From assembly GCA_003153475.1 (NCBI GenBank), contig PLYT01000085.1:39263-103262 (forward strand): a stretch of DNA of 64,000 nt, written 5' to 3'. This document shows, piece by piece, positions 8,977-18,809 of this stretch; the first letter of the stretch is position 1; every line of letters begins with the position of its first letter. The notes under the pieces were generated by a model. That model ran no database searches, had not been told where the DNA came from, and worked only from the letters and a program-made list of their open reading frames with translations. A program made the translations under genes and the position numbers. This stretch comes from Betaproteobacteria bacterium (GTDB lineage: Bacteria > Pseudomonadota > Gammaproteobacteria > Burkholderiales > Casimicrobiaceae).

Positions 8977-9137
8977 TGTCAGTCTCCTTGGACAGTGGGG
9001 GCCTCGCGGGATTACCCTGGTCGCTCGGCACTGGCCTCCGATTCGCCGGGGCGATCCTTTTTTGCAGCGGCACGCAACCTCAGTTAGGCCATTGCCCTAG
9101 TGATGAGTTCAATAACGGGAGGCATCACGACCGATTG

Positions 9138-9215
9138 CAGCACCGAAACAGGGGAATCTTGCTGCGCGAGCTCATCTCCAACGCGTCGGACGCCTGCGAC
9201 CAGCTGCGCTTCCGT
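9138..9215 (+). pseudogene. short relic of htpG (Hsp90 chaperone) N-terminal region
   Basis: In the frame of the downstream DUF885 gene, 9156-9212 encodes ILLRELISNASDACDQLRF. This is almost letter for letter the first ATP-binding helix of HtpG (family consensus EIFLRELISNASDAxDKLRF, carrying the catalytic Glu and the Asn that binds Mg-ATP). The preceding bases 9141-9155 still resemble the codons for the usual SNKE stretch but with changes and a gap. Nothing else of htpG is nearby on either strand, so this is about 75 bp of an Hsp90 gene left in front of a peptidase gene. Assembly artefact is an alternative. Confidence 0.7.
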
Positions 9216-9236
9216 CCGCGCACGACCCCTGTTATC

Positions 9237-11003
9237 TTGCTCGCGCTTCTCATCACCCTCGGGATCAACAGCGTGAACGCCCAGACGAAAGACCCCGCTG
9301 CCGAAGCAGCAGCACAGCTCAAAGTCCTGCTGGACGAAGACCTCGACGCGGCGTTCCGGCGTAATCCGATCCAGGCGACCGTTCGCGGCGTTCCGGGCTA
9401 CAACCATCTTCTGCAGGACTTGTCGCTCTCAACGCTCGAACGCGAGCACGCGAGCGAGCGCCGCGCGTTGGAGCGCCTGAACACGCTGGACGCCAAGGCT
9501 CTGCGCGGTCAGGACCGGACTTCGTACGAGCTGCTTCTCGACAAGATGGGGCTCGCCGTCGAGGCGCAGCAATTTCCGGATGCCGACGCGCTGGTGCTCA
9601 CGACGCTGGGCGGCCTTCACAACGTCCTGCCGCGCGCCGCCCAGGTGACGCCGTTCCGCAATGCCGAGGACTATCGCGACTACATCAAACGGATCCGCGC
9701 GGCGTCCAAGCTCGCCGAAGACACGATCGCCAGGTTGAGACTGGGCATGGCCAGCGGATGGATGAGCACCAGGCCGGTGCTTGACCGGATCGTCGGGGCG
9801 ATCGACGCGCACCTCGTCGAGCATGTCGAGCAGAGCGCGCTGATGTCGCCTTTTGCGAGCATGGCCGAAGACATTCCCGAAGCGGAGCGCGCGTCGCTCG
9901 CTGCCGATGCGCGCCGCGCGATCGCTGACGACTATCAGCCGGCTCTTCGTCGCTTCAAGGCTTTCATCCTGACCGACTACCGTCCGAAGGCGCCGGAGAT
10001 CGCGGGACTTGCCTCGTTTGCAGGCGGTGCGCGCTACTACGAGTTCCTGATCCGCGCGCGCATCGTTCGCGACCGCTCGGCAAAGCAGATTCACGAGCTG
10101 GGACTCTCCGAGGTCGAGGCTTTGCGCGGGGAGATCGGTGCGATCGCGAAAGAGGCGGCATTCAAGGGAACGACCGACGACTTCATCGAGTACATGCGCA
10201 CCGACCCGAAATTCTTTTTCGACTCGTCCGAGGCGGTGCTCGCCGCCTATCGGGCGATGGCGCCGCGCGTCGACCCGCAGCTCCCGACGCTTTTCCACAA
10301 CGTGCCGCGCATGCCGTACGCGGTGCGAAGCATGACGCCGGCCGAGTCCGCCAGCAGCGCCGCGGCGAACTACCAGGTCGGCTCGCTGGCCTTGGGCACG
10401 AGCGCCTACTTCACCATCAACTCGCTGGGCTACGCGAGCGAGGCGAAGTGGCGAACGGAGACGCTCTTCCTGCACGAAGCCGTGCCGGGGCACCACATGC
10501 AGCTCGCGCGCGCCGCCGAGATCGAGGGTCTGCACCCGTGGCGTTCTCAGGCGAGCTTCAACATCGCGTACGCCGAGGGCTGGGCGCTGTATGCCGAGGC
10601 GCTCGGCTACGCCATGGGCTTCTACGAGGACCCGTACCAGCGCTACGGGAACCTGCAGGCGCGCCTCTTCCGCGCCGCGCGCCTCGTCGTGGACACGGGA
10701 ATTCACGCCTACAACTGGCCGCGCGACAAGGCCATCGTCTACATGAGCCATCAGGGCGGCGTCGATCAGGCGTTCGCCGAAAGTGAAGTGGACCGGTATT
10801 TCTCGACCCCTGCGCAAGCTCTCGGCTACCTGCTGGGCTACCACAAGATGAGGGAACTCCGCGCCCGCGCCGAAGCGGCGCTCGACGCTCGCTTCGACGT
10901 CAAGGACTTCCACGCGGCGGTCATCGATAACGGCTCGATGCCGCTCGCCGTCCTCGAAAAGCTGGTCGACGAATGGATCATCGGCAGCGCCCCTATGCGG
11001 TAG
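9237..11003 (+). CDS. DUF885-family metallopeptidase-like exported protein
   Basis: About 588 residues from the TTG at 9237, the usual DUF885 length. A signal-like stretch (VILLALLITLGINSVNAQ) precedes the mature start TKDPAAEAAAQ. The C-terminal half holds the zinc-peptidase-like motif HEAVPGHHMQ, then SFNIAYAEGWALYAE, and VSMSH-type residues in YMSHQGGVDQAF. DUF885 members are predicted metallo-carboxypeptidases. The start is doubtful. The frame stays open upstream to an ATG at 8976, through the htpG relic, and no good ribosome site or ATG sits close to the signal peptide. The htpG fragment may therefore have replaced the original leader and start. Confidence 0.82.
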   Translation: MLALLITLGINSVNAQTKDPAAEAAAQLKVLLDEDLDAAFRRNPIQATVRGVPGYNHLLQDLSLSTLEREHASERRALERLNTLDAKALRGQDRTSYELLLDKMGLAVEAQQFPDADALVLTTLGGLHNVLPRAAQVTPFRNAEDYRDYIKRIRAASKLAEDTIARLRLGMASGWMSTRPVLDRIVGAIDAHLVEHVEQSALMSPFASMAEDIPEAERASLAADARRAIADDYQPALRRFKAFILTDYRPKAPEIAGLASFAGGARYYEFLIRARIVRDRSAKQIHELGLSEVEALRGEIGAIAKEAAFKGTTDDFIEYMRTDPKFFFDSSEAVLAAYRAMAPRVDPQLPTLFHNVPRMPYAVRSMTPAESASSAAANYQVGSLALGTSAYFTINSLGYASEAKWRTETLFLHEAVPGHHMQLARAAEIEGLHPWRSQASFNIAYAEGWALYAEALGYAMGFYEDPYQRYGNLQARLFRAARLVVDTGIHAYNWPRDKAIVYMSHQGGVDQAFAESEVDRYFSTPAQALGYLLGYHKMRELRARAEAALDARFDVKDFHAAVIDNGSMPLAVLEKLVDEWIIGSAPMR

Positions 11004-11054
11004 CCCTCTTGTCACAGCAGACGCTTGCGCGGCTTTCGTGCAATTCCCTGAAAC

Positions 11055-14000
11055 CTACATACTCCTCCGATATTCCCCGCCCACCTCGAACAGCGCCTTG
11101 GTGATCTGACCGAGCGAGCACACGCGCACGGTCTTCATCAGCTCGGCGAAGACATTGCCGTTCTCGATCACGACGCGCTTCAACCGCTCAAGCGCCGCGG
11201 GCGCGGCCTTGGCGTTGTGGGCTTGAAACTCGGCCAGCCGTTTGAGCTGCGACTGCTTCTCTTCCTCGCTCGAGCGGGCCAGCTCGATCTTCTGCGGCGG
11301 CATCGTGTCGGCGTGCGGATTGCGGAAGGTGTTGACGCCGACGATCGGATAGCTGCCGTCGTGCTTCTGGTGCTCGTAGAAAAGCGACTCTTCCTGGATC
11401 TTGCCGCGCTGGTAGCCAGTCTCCATCGCGCCCAGCACGCCGCCGCGCTCGCTGATCGCCTCAAATTCCTTCAGCACCGCTTCCTCGACCAGGTCGGTCA
11501 GCTCCTCGATGATGAAGCTGCCCTGGTTCGGGTTCTCGTTTTTGCCCAGGCCCCATTCGCGGTTGATGATCAGCTGGATCGCCATCGCGCGGCGCACGCT
11601 CTCCTCGGTCGGCGTAGTGATCGCCTCGTCGTAGGCGTTGGTGTGCAGTGAATTGGTATTGTCGTAGGTCGAGATCAGCGCCTGCAATGTGGTGCGAATG
11701 TCGTTGAACGCGATTTCCTGCGCGTGCAGGCTGCGGCCGCTGGTCTGCGAATGGAACTTGAGCTTTTGCGAGCGCTCGTTGGCGCCGTAGCGCTCGCGCA
11801 TCGCGACCGCCCAGATGCGACGCGCGACCCGTCCGATCACCGCGTACTCCGGGTCCATGCCGTAACTGAAAAAGAACGAGAGGTTCGGCGCGAAGTCGTC
11901 GATATGCATGCCGCGCGCCAGGTACGTCTCGACGAAAGTAAAGCCGTTCGACAGTGTGAACGCGAGCTGCGAGATCGGATTCGCTCCGGCTTCGGCGATG
12001 TGATAGCCGGAGATCGACACCGAGTAAAAATTCTTTACATCGTGCCGGACGAAGTACTCCTGGATGTCGCCCATCACCTTGAGGCTGAACTCGGTGGAGA
12101 AGATGCAGGTGTTCTGTCCCTGGTCCTCCTTCAGGATGTCGGCCTGGACGGTGCCGCGCACGCTAGAGAGCGTCCACGCGACCATCTTGGCATGCTCGTC
12201 GTCGGTCGGCTCGCGCTTGTTGTCCTGCCGGAACTTGTCGACCTGCTGATCGACCGCCGTGTTCATGAACATCGCCAGCAGCGTCGGCGCGGGCCCATTG
12301 ATCGTCATCGATACCGAATTGTTCGGCGCAGTCAGGTCGAAGCCCGAATAGAGCACTTTCATGTCGTCGAGCGTCGCGATCGAGACACCCGAATTGCCGA
12401 CCTTGCCGTAAATGTCGGGACGAAAATCCGGGTCGTTGCCGTAAAGCGTGACGGAGTCGAACGCCGTCGACAACCGCTTGGCCGGCATGCCGTCGGCGAG
12501 CATGTGGAAGCGCCGGTTGGTCCGGAACGCGTCGCCCTCGCCCGCGAACATGCGCGTCGGATCCTCGTTCTCACGCTTGAACGCGAACACACCGGCGGTA
12601 AACGGAAAACTTCCGGGAACGTTCTCGCGGAGCTGCCAGCGCAGGATTTCGGCGTCGTCCTCGAAGTTCGGCAGCGCGACCTTGGGGATATGGGTGCCCG
12701 AGAGCGAAACGGTGGTGAGCGCGGTGCGGATCTCCTTGCCGCGAATCTTCACGACGTACTCGTCGCCGGTGTACGCGGCCTTGGTCCGCGGCCACATCGC
12801 GAGGAGCTTTTGCGCGCGCGGATCGAGCTTGCCGTCGCGGTCGGCGATCAGATGGTCGAGCGCCGCAAGATCGTCCTTGCACTCGAGCGCGGCCGTGGTA
12901 CGGGTCACCTTGTCCGGTGATTTCACCGCGACCGATTTGCATTCATTGGCGAGCATCTCCTTCGCGGCGCGCAGCTGCTGCCGCTCGCGAGCGATTCTCG
13001 ACTGTGCCTTCGCCCACGCGTGATAGCCGCGCATCGTCTCGGCGATTTCGGCCAGGTAGCGCACGCGCTGCGGCGGCACGATGATGTTCTGTCCGGTTGA
13101 ATGTCGGGACGTCGCCGCCGGCAGCTTTGCCGCACCGAGCTTGAGCCCATGGTGCGCGAGGCGCGCCGCCAGAGCCTGGTAAAGCGCGGTCACGCCGTCG
13201 TCGTTGAAGCGGGCGGCGATCGTGCCGTACACGGGCATCTGGTCGGGCGCCTGCCTGAACAACTCGCGGTTGCGCTGATACTGCTTGCGCACATCGCGCA
13301 GCGCGTCGGCCGCGCCGCGGCGGTCGAACTTGTTGATCGCGACAAAATCGGCGAAGTCGAGCATATCGATCTTTTCGAGCTGGATCGCCGCGCCGAACTC
13401 CGGCGTCATCACATACAGCGACACGTCGACCAGCGGCACGATCGCGGCATCGCCCTGACCGATACCCGAGGTCTCGATGACGATCAGGTCGAACCCGGCC
13501 ACCTTGCACGCGGCGATCGCGTCGGGCAAAGCCTGCGATACCTCGGACCCGGCTTCCCGGGTCGCCATCGAGCGCATGTAGATATTCGGGTGCTGGATCG
13601 CGTTCATGCGAATGCGATCGCCGAGCAGCGCGCCGCCGGATTTGCGCCGCGACGGATCGATCGAGATGATCGCTATCTTGAGCCGGTCCTCCTGATCGAG
13701 CCGGAAGCGCCGGATCAGCTCGTCAGTGAGCGACGACTTGCCTGCGCCACCGGTTCCGGTGATGCCGAGCGCGGGTGCCTTGGTCGCTTCGGCCGCGCGT
13801 AGCATTTCGTCGCGCAGTTTCGCCGGAACGCTGCCCGCCTCGAACCCGGTGATCAGGCGCGCCAGGGCATTGCGGTCGCCTGCTTTCAGCGCGGCCAGAT
13901 CCTTCGGCAAATCCTGCGCGAGATAGGCGTCGCAGGCGGCGACGATCTCGTTGATCATGCCCTGCAGTCCCAGGCGCTGGCCGTCCTCCGGGGTGAAGAT

Positions 14001-14381
14001 GCGGGTGACGCCGTAGGCGTGCAGCTCGTCGATCTCGGCGGGCACGATGACGCCCCCGCCGCCGCCGAACACCTTGATGTGCGCGCCGCCGCGCTCGCGC
14101 AACAGGTCGAGCATGTATTTGAAGAACTCGACGTGCCCGCCCTGGTAGGACGAGATGGCGATGCCGTGCGCATCTTCCTGCAACGCGCAGGTGACGATGT
14201 CGTCGACCGACCGGTTATGGCCGAGGTGGATCACTTCGCAGCCCGAAGCCTGCAGAATGCGCCGCATGATGTTGATCGACGCATCGTGGCCGTCGAACAG
14301 GCTCGCCGCGGTGACGAAGCGGATCTTGTGTGCGGGCTTGTAGACCAGCGGCTTTTTGGCGATGGCGAGGTCGTTCATCAC
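11055..14381 (-). CDS. icmF: fused isobutyryl-CoA mutase IcmF (B12-binding, GTPase chaperone, mutase)
   Basis: This adenosylcobalamin enzyme of 1108 residues interconverts isobutyryl-CoA and butyryl-CoA and carries its own G-protein chaperone. The domain order matches known IcmF. First comes a B12-binding domain (about 18-150) with FDGHDASIN, where His32 is the cobalt ligand. Next is a MeaB-like GTPase (about 200-415) with P-loop [24 protein letters not shown] and NKFDRRGA. The mutase TIM barrel follows (about 560-1090), with [35 protein letters not shown] and [16 protein letters not shown]. Either of the first two Met codons could be the start. The promoter at 14507-14533 carries a perfect palindrome. 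The role is branched-chain amino acid or short acyl-CoA metabolism. Confidence 0.95.
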   Translation of the reverse strand: MMNDLAIAKKPLVYKPAHKIRFVTAASLFDGHDASINIMRRILQASGCEVIHLGHNRSVDDIVTCALQEDAHGIAISSYQGGHVEFFKYMLDLLRERGGAHIKVFGGGGGVIVPAEIDELHAYGVTRIFTPEDGQRLGLQGMINEIVAACDAYLAQDLPKDLAALKAGDRNALARLITGFEAGSVPAKLRDEMLRAAEATKAPALGITGTGGAGKSSLTDELIRRFRLDQEDRLKIAIISIDPSRRKSGGALLGDRIRMNAIQHPNIYMRSMATREAGSEVSQALPDAIAACKVAGFDLIVIETSGIGQGDAAIVPLVDVSLYVMTPEFGAAIQLEKIDMLDFADFVAINKFDRRGAADALRDVRKQYQRNRELFRQAPDQMPVYGTIAARFNDDGVTALYQALAARLAHHGLKLGAAKLPAATSRHSTGQNIIVPPQRVRYLAEIAETMRGYHAWAKAQSRIARERQQLRAAKEMLANECKSVAVKSPDKVTRTTAALECKDDLAALDHLIADRDGKLDPRAQKLLAMWPRTKAAYTGDEYVVKIRGKEIRTALTTVSLSGTHIPKVALPNFEDDAEILRWQLRENVPGSFPFTAGVFAFKRENEDPTRMFAGEGDAFRTNRRFHMLADGMPAKRLSTAFDSVTLYGNDPDFRPDIYGKVGNSGVSIATLDDMKVLYSGFDLTAPNNSVSMTINGPAPTLLAMFMNTAVDQQVDKFRQDNKREPTDDEHAKMVAWTLSSVRGTVQADILKEDQGQNTCIFSTEFSLKVMGDIQEYFVRHDVKNFYSVSISGYHIAEAGANPISQLAFTLSNGFTFVETYLARGMHIDDFAPNLSFFFSYGMDPEYAVIGRVARRIWAVAMRERYGANERSQKLKFHSQTSGRSLHAQEIAFNDIRTTLQALISTYDNTNSLHTNAYDEAITTPTEESVRRAMAIQLIINREWGLGKNENPNQGSFIIEELTDLVEEAVLKEFEAISERGGVLGAMETGYQRGKIQEESLFYEHQKHDGSYPIVGVNTFRNPHADTMPPQKIELARSSEEEKQSQLKRLAEFQAHNAKAAPAALERLKRVVIENGNVFAELMKTVRVCSLGQITKALFEVGGEYRRSM

Positions 14382-14506
14382 GGTTCCGGCGGTTGACCCG
14401 GCTTTGGTCAGAGGTGCCAGGCAGGCAGCTAAAGCCGGGCCGGAAATCCTGCCGCTCCCGGCCAGGGCGTCGTCGAAGAGCTTACTCCCGAGCCTCTGCC
14501 ACCGAC

Positions 14507-14533
14507 ATTATATTCCGTTTACGTAAACGGCAA
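14507..14533 (-). promoter_or_regulatory. icmF promoter with 16-bp palindromic operator
   Basis: Read on the minus strand, a consensus -10 (TATAAT, 14512-14507) lies 15 bases after a TTGCCG -35 (14533-14528). Between and over them sits the perfect palindrome CCGTTTACGTAAACGG at 14515-14530. A dyad in this position should bind a dimeric regulator and control icmF, which starts about 120 bases downstream. From memory, the TTTACGTAAA core resembles operators of regulators of branched-chain amino acid breakdown (LiuR-type), which would suit IcmF. No regulator gene is nearby. Confidence 0.6.
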
Positions 14534-14679
14534 GATGCTTGGCGGCGGTCGTTGGGGAACGTCGCGTGGAGGCGGCGGTCCTAGCAGCGGCTCACGACGG
14601 CCGGTTGCGCCAAACCGGATTCCACCGATTCTGTCGTCGCTATACTCGATCCCCCGCGCTCCGCCCAAAGGAATCGCCC

Positions 14680-17421
14680 ATGTCCTCGCTGTCACGCTCG
14701 CCGGGCCGCAACCTGCTCGCGACGGTTGCGCTGCTCTTCGTCGCGAGTGCCAATGCCGCGATTCCGACCGGCGTCACCCCGGGCGCCACGGTCGAAGGCA
14801 TCAGCGAGTACACGCTGGCCAACGGCCTCAAGGTGCTGCTTTTTCCCGACGCCAGCCAGCCCAAGGTCACCGTCAACATTACTTATCTCGTCGGCTCGCG
14901 GATGGAAAACTACGGCGAGACCGGGATGGCGCACCTGCTCGAGCACATGGTCTTCAAGGGCACGAAGACGCGCGGCAACCTGATGGCCGCGCTCGGACAG
15001 CGCGGCATGGCGTTCAACGGGTCGACCTGGTACGACCGCACCAACTACTTCGAGACTTTTCCCGCGTCCGACGAAAACCTCGACTGGGCGCTCGGCATGG
15101 AAGCCGACCGCATGGTCAACTCGACCGTATTGCGCAAGGACCTCGACAGCGAGATGACCGTCGTGCGCAACGAAATGGAGCGCAACGAGAACAGTCCGGT
15201 GCGCATGCTGATCCAGCGCACGACCGCGGCCGGGTTCGACTGGCACAACTACGGCAAGGACACAATCGGCGCGCGCACCGACGTCGAGCGCGTCGACATC
15301 GGCCGCCTCCAGGCCTTCTATCACCTCTACTATCAGCCCGACAACGCGGTGCTGATTATCGCCGGCGCGTTCGATCCGGACCGCGCGCTCACACTGGTCG
15401 CGAAATACTTCGGCCCTTTGCCGAAGCCGGCGCGCATGCTGCCCAAGCTTTACACCGACGAACCGGTGCAGGATGGCTCTCGCGAGGTCACGCTGCGCCG
15501 CGTCGGCAACACGCAGTGGCTGTCCGCGATGTATCACACGGTTCCCGGCGCGCATCCTGACGCGGTGGCGATTTCCGCTGCCGTCGACGCGATGACCGTA
15601 AGTCCCGGCGGACGCCTGTACAAGGCCCTGGTCGAGACCAGGAAGGCCGCGGCCGTCGATGACTTCGTCTACACAGGCTACGACCCCGGCTTCGCGATGT
15701 TCCTCGCGCAAGTGCCCGAGAACGAGTCGCTCGACACTGCGCGCACGACGATGCTGCAGACGATCGAGGACGTGGCGCAGCAGCCGTTCAGCCCGTCGGA
15801 AATCGACCGGGTCCGGGCCAAGGCGCTGAAGGCGATCGATGACACGATCAACGATCCGCAACGGCTGGGGATCGCGCTCTCGGGATCGATCGCCACGGGC
15901 GACTGGCGGCTGTTCTTCCTGCAGCGCGACCGCTGGCGCGCGCTGACGCCGGCCGACGTCGATCGCGTCGCCCGCGACTATTTCAAGCCGGCCAACCGGA
16001 CGGTCGGCGAATTCATTCCCGACGCCAGGCCGGACCGTGCGCCGACGCCGCCGACGGTCGATATCGCCGCGATGGTCAACGCGTACAAGGGCGATCCGGC
16101 GATCGCCGCGGGTGAGACTTTCGACGCGACGCCGGCCAATCTCGACGCGCGCGCCGAGCGCTACACGCTCGCCGACGGCATGAAGGTCGCGCTGCTGCCG
16201 AAAAAGACCCGCGGCGGCACCGTGCACTTCTATTTGTCGATGCACTACGGCGACGAAGCGTCGATCAAGGGCCGCGAGGGCGAGGCGCGCCTCACCGGCG
16301 ACATGCTGATGCGCGGCACGTCGCAGCACAGCCGCCAGGAGATCGAGGACACGCTCGACCGGCTGCGCGCAAGCCTGTCGATCAGCGGCGCGCAGACCGC
16401 GCTGACTGCGCGCGGACAGACGCTGCGCCCCAATCTCGCGCCGACGCTGGACCTGCTGGCCGAGATCCTGCAGCACCCGTCGTTCCCCGCCGCGGAGCTC
16501 GAAACGCTCAAGCGCGCACAGACCGCCGGCGTCGAGCAGGAGCGCTCGGACCCGCGCGCGATCGCCGTCCGGGCGCTGGCGCGCTACGACAATCCGTATC
16601 CGAAGGGTGACGATCGCTACGAGCCGACGTTCGACGAGGAGATCGCCGAGATCAAGGCGCCGAACGTCGACCGCCTGCAGGATTTTCACCGCAGCTTCTA
16701 CGGCGCGAGCGCGGCCGAAATCAGCGTCGTCGGCGATTTCGACGTCCCCGCCGTCAGGGCGCAGTTGCAACGACTGTTCGGCGCATGGATGGCGCCCAGC
16801 CGCTATGCACGCGTCCCGGATCCGCTGGTGACCAAGCGGGCGGCGGCGATGCCGATCGAGACTCCCGACAAGGCGAACGCTTTCCTGATCGGCCAGACGG
16901 CATTCGCATTGAGCGACACCGATCCTGACTATCCGGCGCTGATGCTAGCCAACTACATGCTGGGCGGCTCGACCAACTCGCGGCTGTGGAATCGCATCCG
17001 GCAGAAGGAAGGATTGAGCTACGGCATCAGCAGCTCGATGCATGCGAGCAGCTGGGAACCCAACACGGAGATCTCGATCTCGGCGATTTTCGCGCCGGAG
17101 AATCTCGAGCGCCTGCGTCGCGGCGTGCAGGACGAAATCGAACGCGCGCAACGCGAGGGTTTCAGCGCCGACGAGGTTGCCGAGGCCAAGCGCGCGCTGC
17201 TACAGCAACGCCGGCTCGCGCGCAGCCAGGATGCCACACTTGCCTCGGCGCTCAACGAGCAATCGTTTGTCGGCCGCACCTTCGCCTACTCGGCCAAGCT
17301 CGACGTCGCGCTCGAAAGTCTCGACGCGCCGGCGGTCAACGCGGCGCTGCGCAAGTACCTGAAGCCGGACGCCTTCGCCAGCGTCTTTGCAGGAGATTTC
17401 GCCAAACTGAAAAAACCCTGA
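14680..17421 (+). CDS. M16-family zinc metallopeptidase (pitrilysin-like), exported
   Basis: This is a 913-residue peptidase with two M16 halves in one chain. A signal peptide (LLATVALLFVASANA) is followed by ISEYTLANGLKVLLFPDAS and the inverted zinc motif HLLEH (HxxEH) near residue 87. The distal Glu ligand is expected in the EMTVVRNEMERNE segment. The second half, from about residue 490, starts again with ERYTLADGMKVALLPKKTRGG but has no HxxEH (GEARLTGDMLMRG instead), as usual for the inactive half. The ATG at 14680 has an AAAGGA site eight bases upstream and gives an intact signal. Location is probably periplasmic. It appears monocistronic. Confidence 0.9.
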   Translation: MSSLSRSPGRNLLATVALLFVASANAAIPTGVTPGATVEGISEYTLANGLKVLLFPDASQPKVTVNITYLVGSRMENYGETGMAHLLEHMVFKGTKTRGNLMAALGQRGMAFNGSTWYDRTNYFETFPASDENLDWALGMEADRMVNSTVLRKDLDSEMTVVRNEMERNENSPVRMLIQRTTAAGFDWHNYGKDTIGARTDVERVDIGRLQAFYHLYYQPDNAVLIIAGAFDPDRALTLVAKYFGPLPKPARMLPKLYTDEPVQDGSREVTLRRVGNTQWLSAMYHTVPGAHPDAVAISAAVDAMTVSPGGRLYKALVETRKAAAVDDFVYTGYDPGFAMFLAQVPENESLDTARTTMLQTIEDVAQQPFSPSEIDRVRAKALKAIDDTINDPQRLGIALSGSIATGDWRLFFLQRDRWRALTPADVDRVARDYFKPANRTVGEFIPDARPDRAPTPPTVDIAAMVNAYKGDPAIAAGETFDATPANLDARAERYTLADGMKVALLPKKTRGGTVHFYLSMHYGDEASIKGREGEARLTGDMLMRGTSQHSRQEIEDTLDRLRASLSISGAQTALTARGQTLRPNLAPTLDLLAEILQHPSFPAAELETLKRAQTAGVEQERSDPRAIAVRALARYDNPYPKGDDRYEPTFDEEIAEIKAPNVDRLQDFHRSFYGASAAEISVVGDFDVPAVRAQLQRLFGAWMAPSRYARVPDPLVTKRAAAMPIETPDKANAFLIGQTAFALSDTDPDYPALMLANYMLGGSTNSRLWNRIRQKEGLSYGISSSMHASSWEPNTEISISAIFAPENLERLRRGVQDEIERAQREGFSADEVAEAKRALLQQRRLARSQDATLASALNEQSFVGRTFAYSAKLDVALESLDAPAVNAALRKYLKPDAFASVFAGDFAKLKKP

Positions 17422-17509
17422 AGCGACTGCCCAAAACCTTGCCAAACGCGGTTATCGCTGGCAGGATGCCGCTCGCAGCGGTTCGACAAAAAAACCAAGG
17501 GAGATGTCG

Positions 17510-17788
17510 ATGGTCGCGCATGGACAGGTTGCAAGGTTTGCCGCAAGTTTAGTGGGGATCGCTTTCTGGTTCGGTCTCGCTGGCGCGGCGAGCGCCACGA
17601 TTTTCGTGCCGCCGAATAACACGGTGGGACACGTTTTCACGACCAACGCGAACGATGCGTGGAGCGCTAGCCGCGGCGTCGTCTTTCATGTCGACGCGAC
17701 ACAGACGCTCAGCTCCATCGGTCTTTACCAGGATCTGACCGGAGTTACCGTCGCTGCCGGCGCGCTGATTCGCTTTCGCCGCGGCTGA
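17510..17788 (+). CDS. small exported protein, probably truncated
   Basis: About 92 residues. A signal peptide (FAASLVGIAFWFGLAGAASA) is followed by a beta-rich segment: TIFVPPNNTVGHVFTTNANDAWSAS and then VVFHVDATQTLSSIGLYQDL. This resembles the first domain of PEP-CTERM-type exported proteins, but the frame closes after IRFRRG with no sorting tail, just before the convergent phosphatase gene. The ATG at 17510 is placed best behind AAGGGAG; an ATG at 17504 is in frame but too close to it. I read it as a 5' fragment that may still be translated. Confidence 0.5.
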   Translation: MVAHGQVARFAASLVGIAFWFGLAGAASATIFVPPNNTVGHVFTTNANDAWSASRGVVFHVDATQTLSSIGLYQDLTGVTVAAGALIRFRRG

Positions 17789-17797
17789 CTTTCGCGC

Positions 17798-18592
17798 CTA
17801 CCAGGCGCCGACCAGCGGCTGCAGCGCGCCGGCGATGCCGCGCGCGCAGCCCAGCACCGGGGCAGGCTCCCCCCAGTGTTCCGGTCCGGGGAACGGCGAC
17901 ACGTAGCCACCGGCTTCCTCGACCAGCAGCAGGCCGGCGAGCGCATCCCAGGCATTAAGCGACAACTCGACAAAGCCGTCGAGGCGTCCGGCGGCAACGT
18001 GCGCGAGCTGCAGCGCCCCCGAGCCCAGGTTTCGCGTCGCCACGCCGGCATCCATCAACGCGTGCCGTAGTGCCAGGTGCCGCGGCTCGGGGAAGCGGTC
18101 GTGGTGCCCGATTGCGATCAGCGCTTCCTTTAGCGTCGCGCATTCGCTGACCGCGATCCGCCCCTGCTCTCCGGCGTGCCGCCGCCAGGCGCCGTCGCCG
18201 CGACGCGCGTGGAACATCTCGTCGTGCTCGGGATCGTAGACGACGCCCAACTCGGTCTTCCCCGCCTCGGCGTACGCAATCGAGACGCAGTAGTAGCGCA
18301 AGCCTCGCAGGAAATTGTGCGTGCCGTCGATCGGATCGACGACCCAGATGTGTTCGGGTGAGCCGCGAAAAGAAGCCGCCGATTCCTCGCCGAGAAAGGC
18401 ATCGCCCGGAAATGCCGCCGCGAGCTTGCTGGCGATGAAGTCCTCGATCGCGCGGTCGGCGCGGCTGACGAAGTTCTGCGCGCCTTTGTTCTCGACGATC
18501 AGCGAATCGCGCTTGGCGAAGAGGTCCCGTGCGAGCTCGCCGGCCTTCAGCGCAACCTGCTGCGCGGCGGAATAGCGGGCGGTCAACGGCAT
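17798..18592 (-). CDS. inositol monophosphatase family protein
   Basis: This is a 264-residue Mg2+-dependent phosphatase of the IMPase/SuhB fold. The metal-binding motifs are clear: GEESAAS (Glu69/70), then WVVDPIDGTHNF with Asp86 and Asp89, and a C-terminal WDALAGLLLVEEAGG. The length is typical. I chose the ATG at 18592, which gives the family start MPLTARYSAAQQVALKAGE; upstream codons are not conserved-looking. It is divergent from the iol operon across about 220 bases and may share its regulation. Possible substrates are inositol phosphates, a related sugar phosphate or 3'-phosphoadenosine compounds. Sequence alone does not decide, but the context favours inositol. Confidence 0.9.
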   Translation of the reverse strand: MPLTARYSAAQQVALKAGELARDLFAKRDSLIVENKGAQNFVSRADRAIEDFIASKLAAAFPGDAFLGEESAASFRGSPEHIWVVDPIDGTHNFLRGLRYYCVSIAYAEAGKTELGVVYDPEHDEMFHARRGDGAWRRHAGEQGRIAVSECATLKEALIAIGHHDRFPEPRHLALRHALMDAGVATRNLGSGALQLAHVAAGRLDGFVELSLNAWDALAGLLLVEEAGGYVSPFPGPEHWGEPAPVLGCARGIAGALQPLVGAW

Positions 18593-18740
18593 GATGACGT
18601 CCTTTGTCGGCGCGCGGGCGTTCGCGACATGCACCGGATCAGCGAAAAGCTCAAGGTTTCGACCGGCGCGGGGTCGTTCCGTTCGTGCCGACGCGCGACG
18701 CACGATGCACACGATATGCCAAACTGCTTGGCGACGAAAC

Positions 18741-18769
18741 TTGAATTGCCCCCACGGATACGCGACAAT
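18741..18769 (+). promoter_or_regulatory. candidate sigma-70 promoter of the iol operon
   Basis: TTGAAT (18741-18746) and GACAAT (18764-18769) are separated by 17 bases. This would give transcripts starting near 18776, about 35 bases before the iolC ATG. The hexamers match the consensus moderately. No clear operator dyad is visible around it and no iol regulator gene is in the window. Confidence 0.4.
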
Positions 18770-18809
18770 CGCCGTCCGCTTCTTTCGCACCACGAGCGGC
18801 ATAGTTCCG

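Noticed and set aside
14692..16770. A 692-codon minus-strand frame opposite the M16 peptidase
   Set aside because: The composition is shadow-like (Arg/Ala/Asp/Gln) with no motif, and the plus-strand gene has HxxEH, a signal peptide and a ribosome site.
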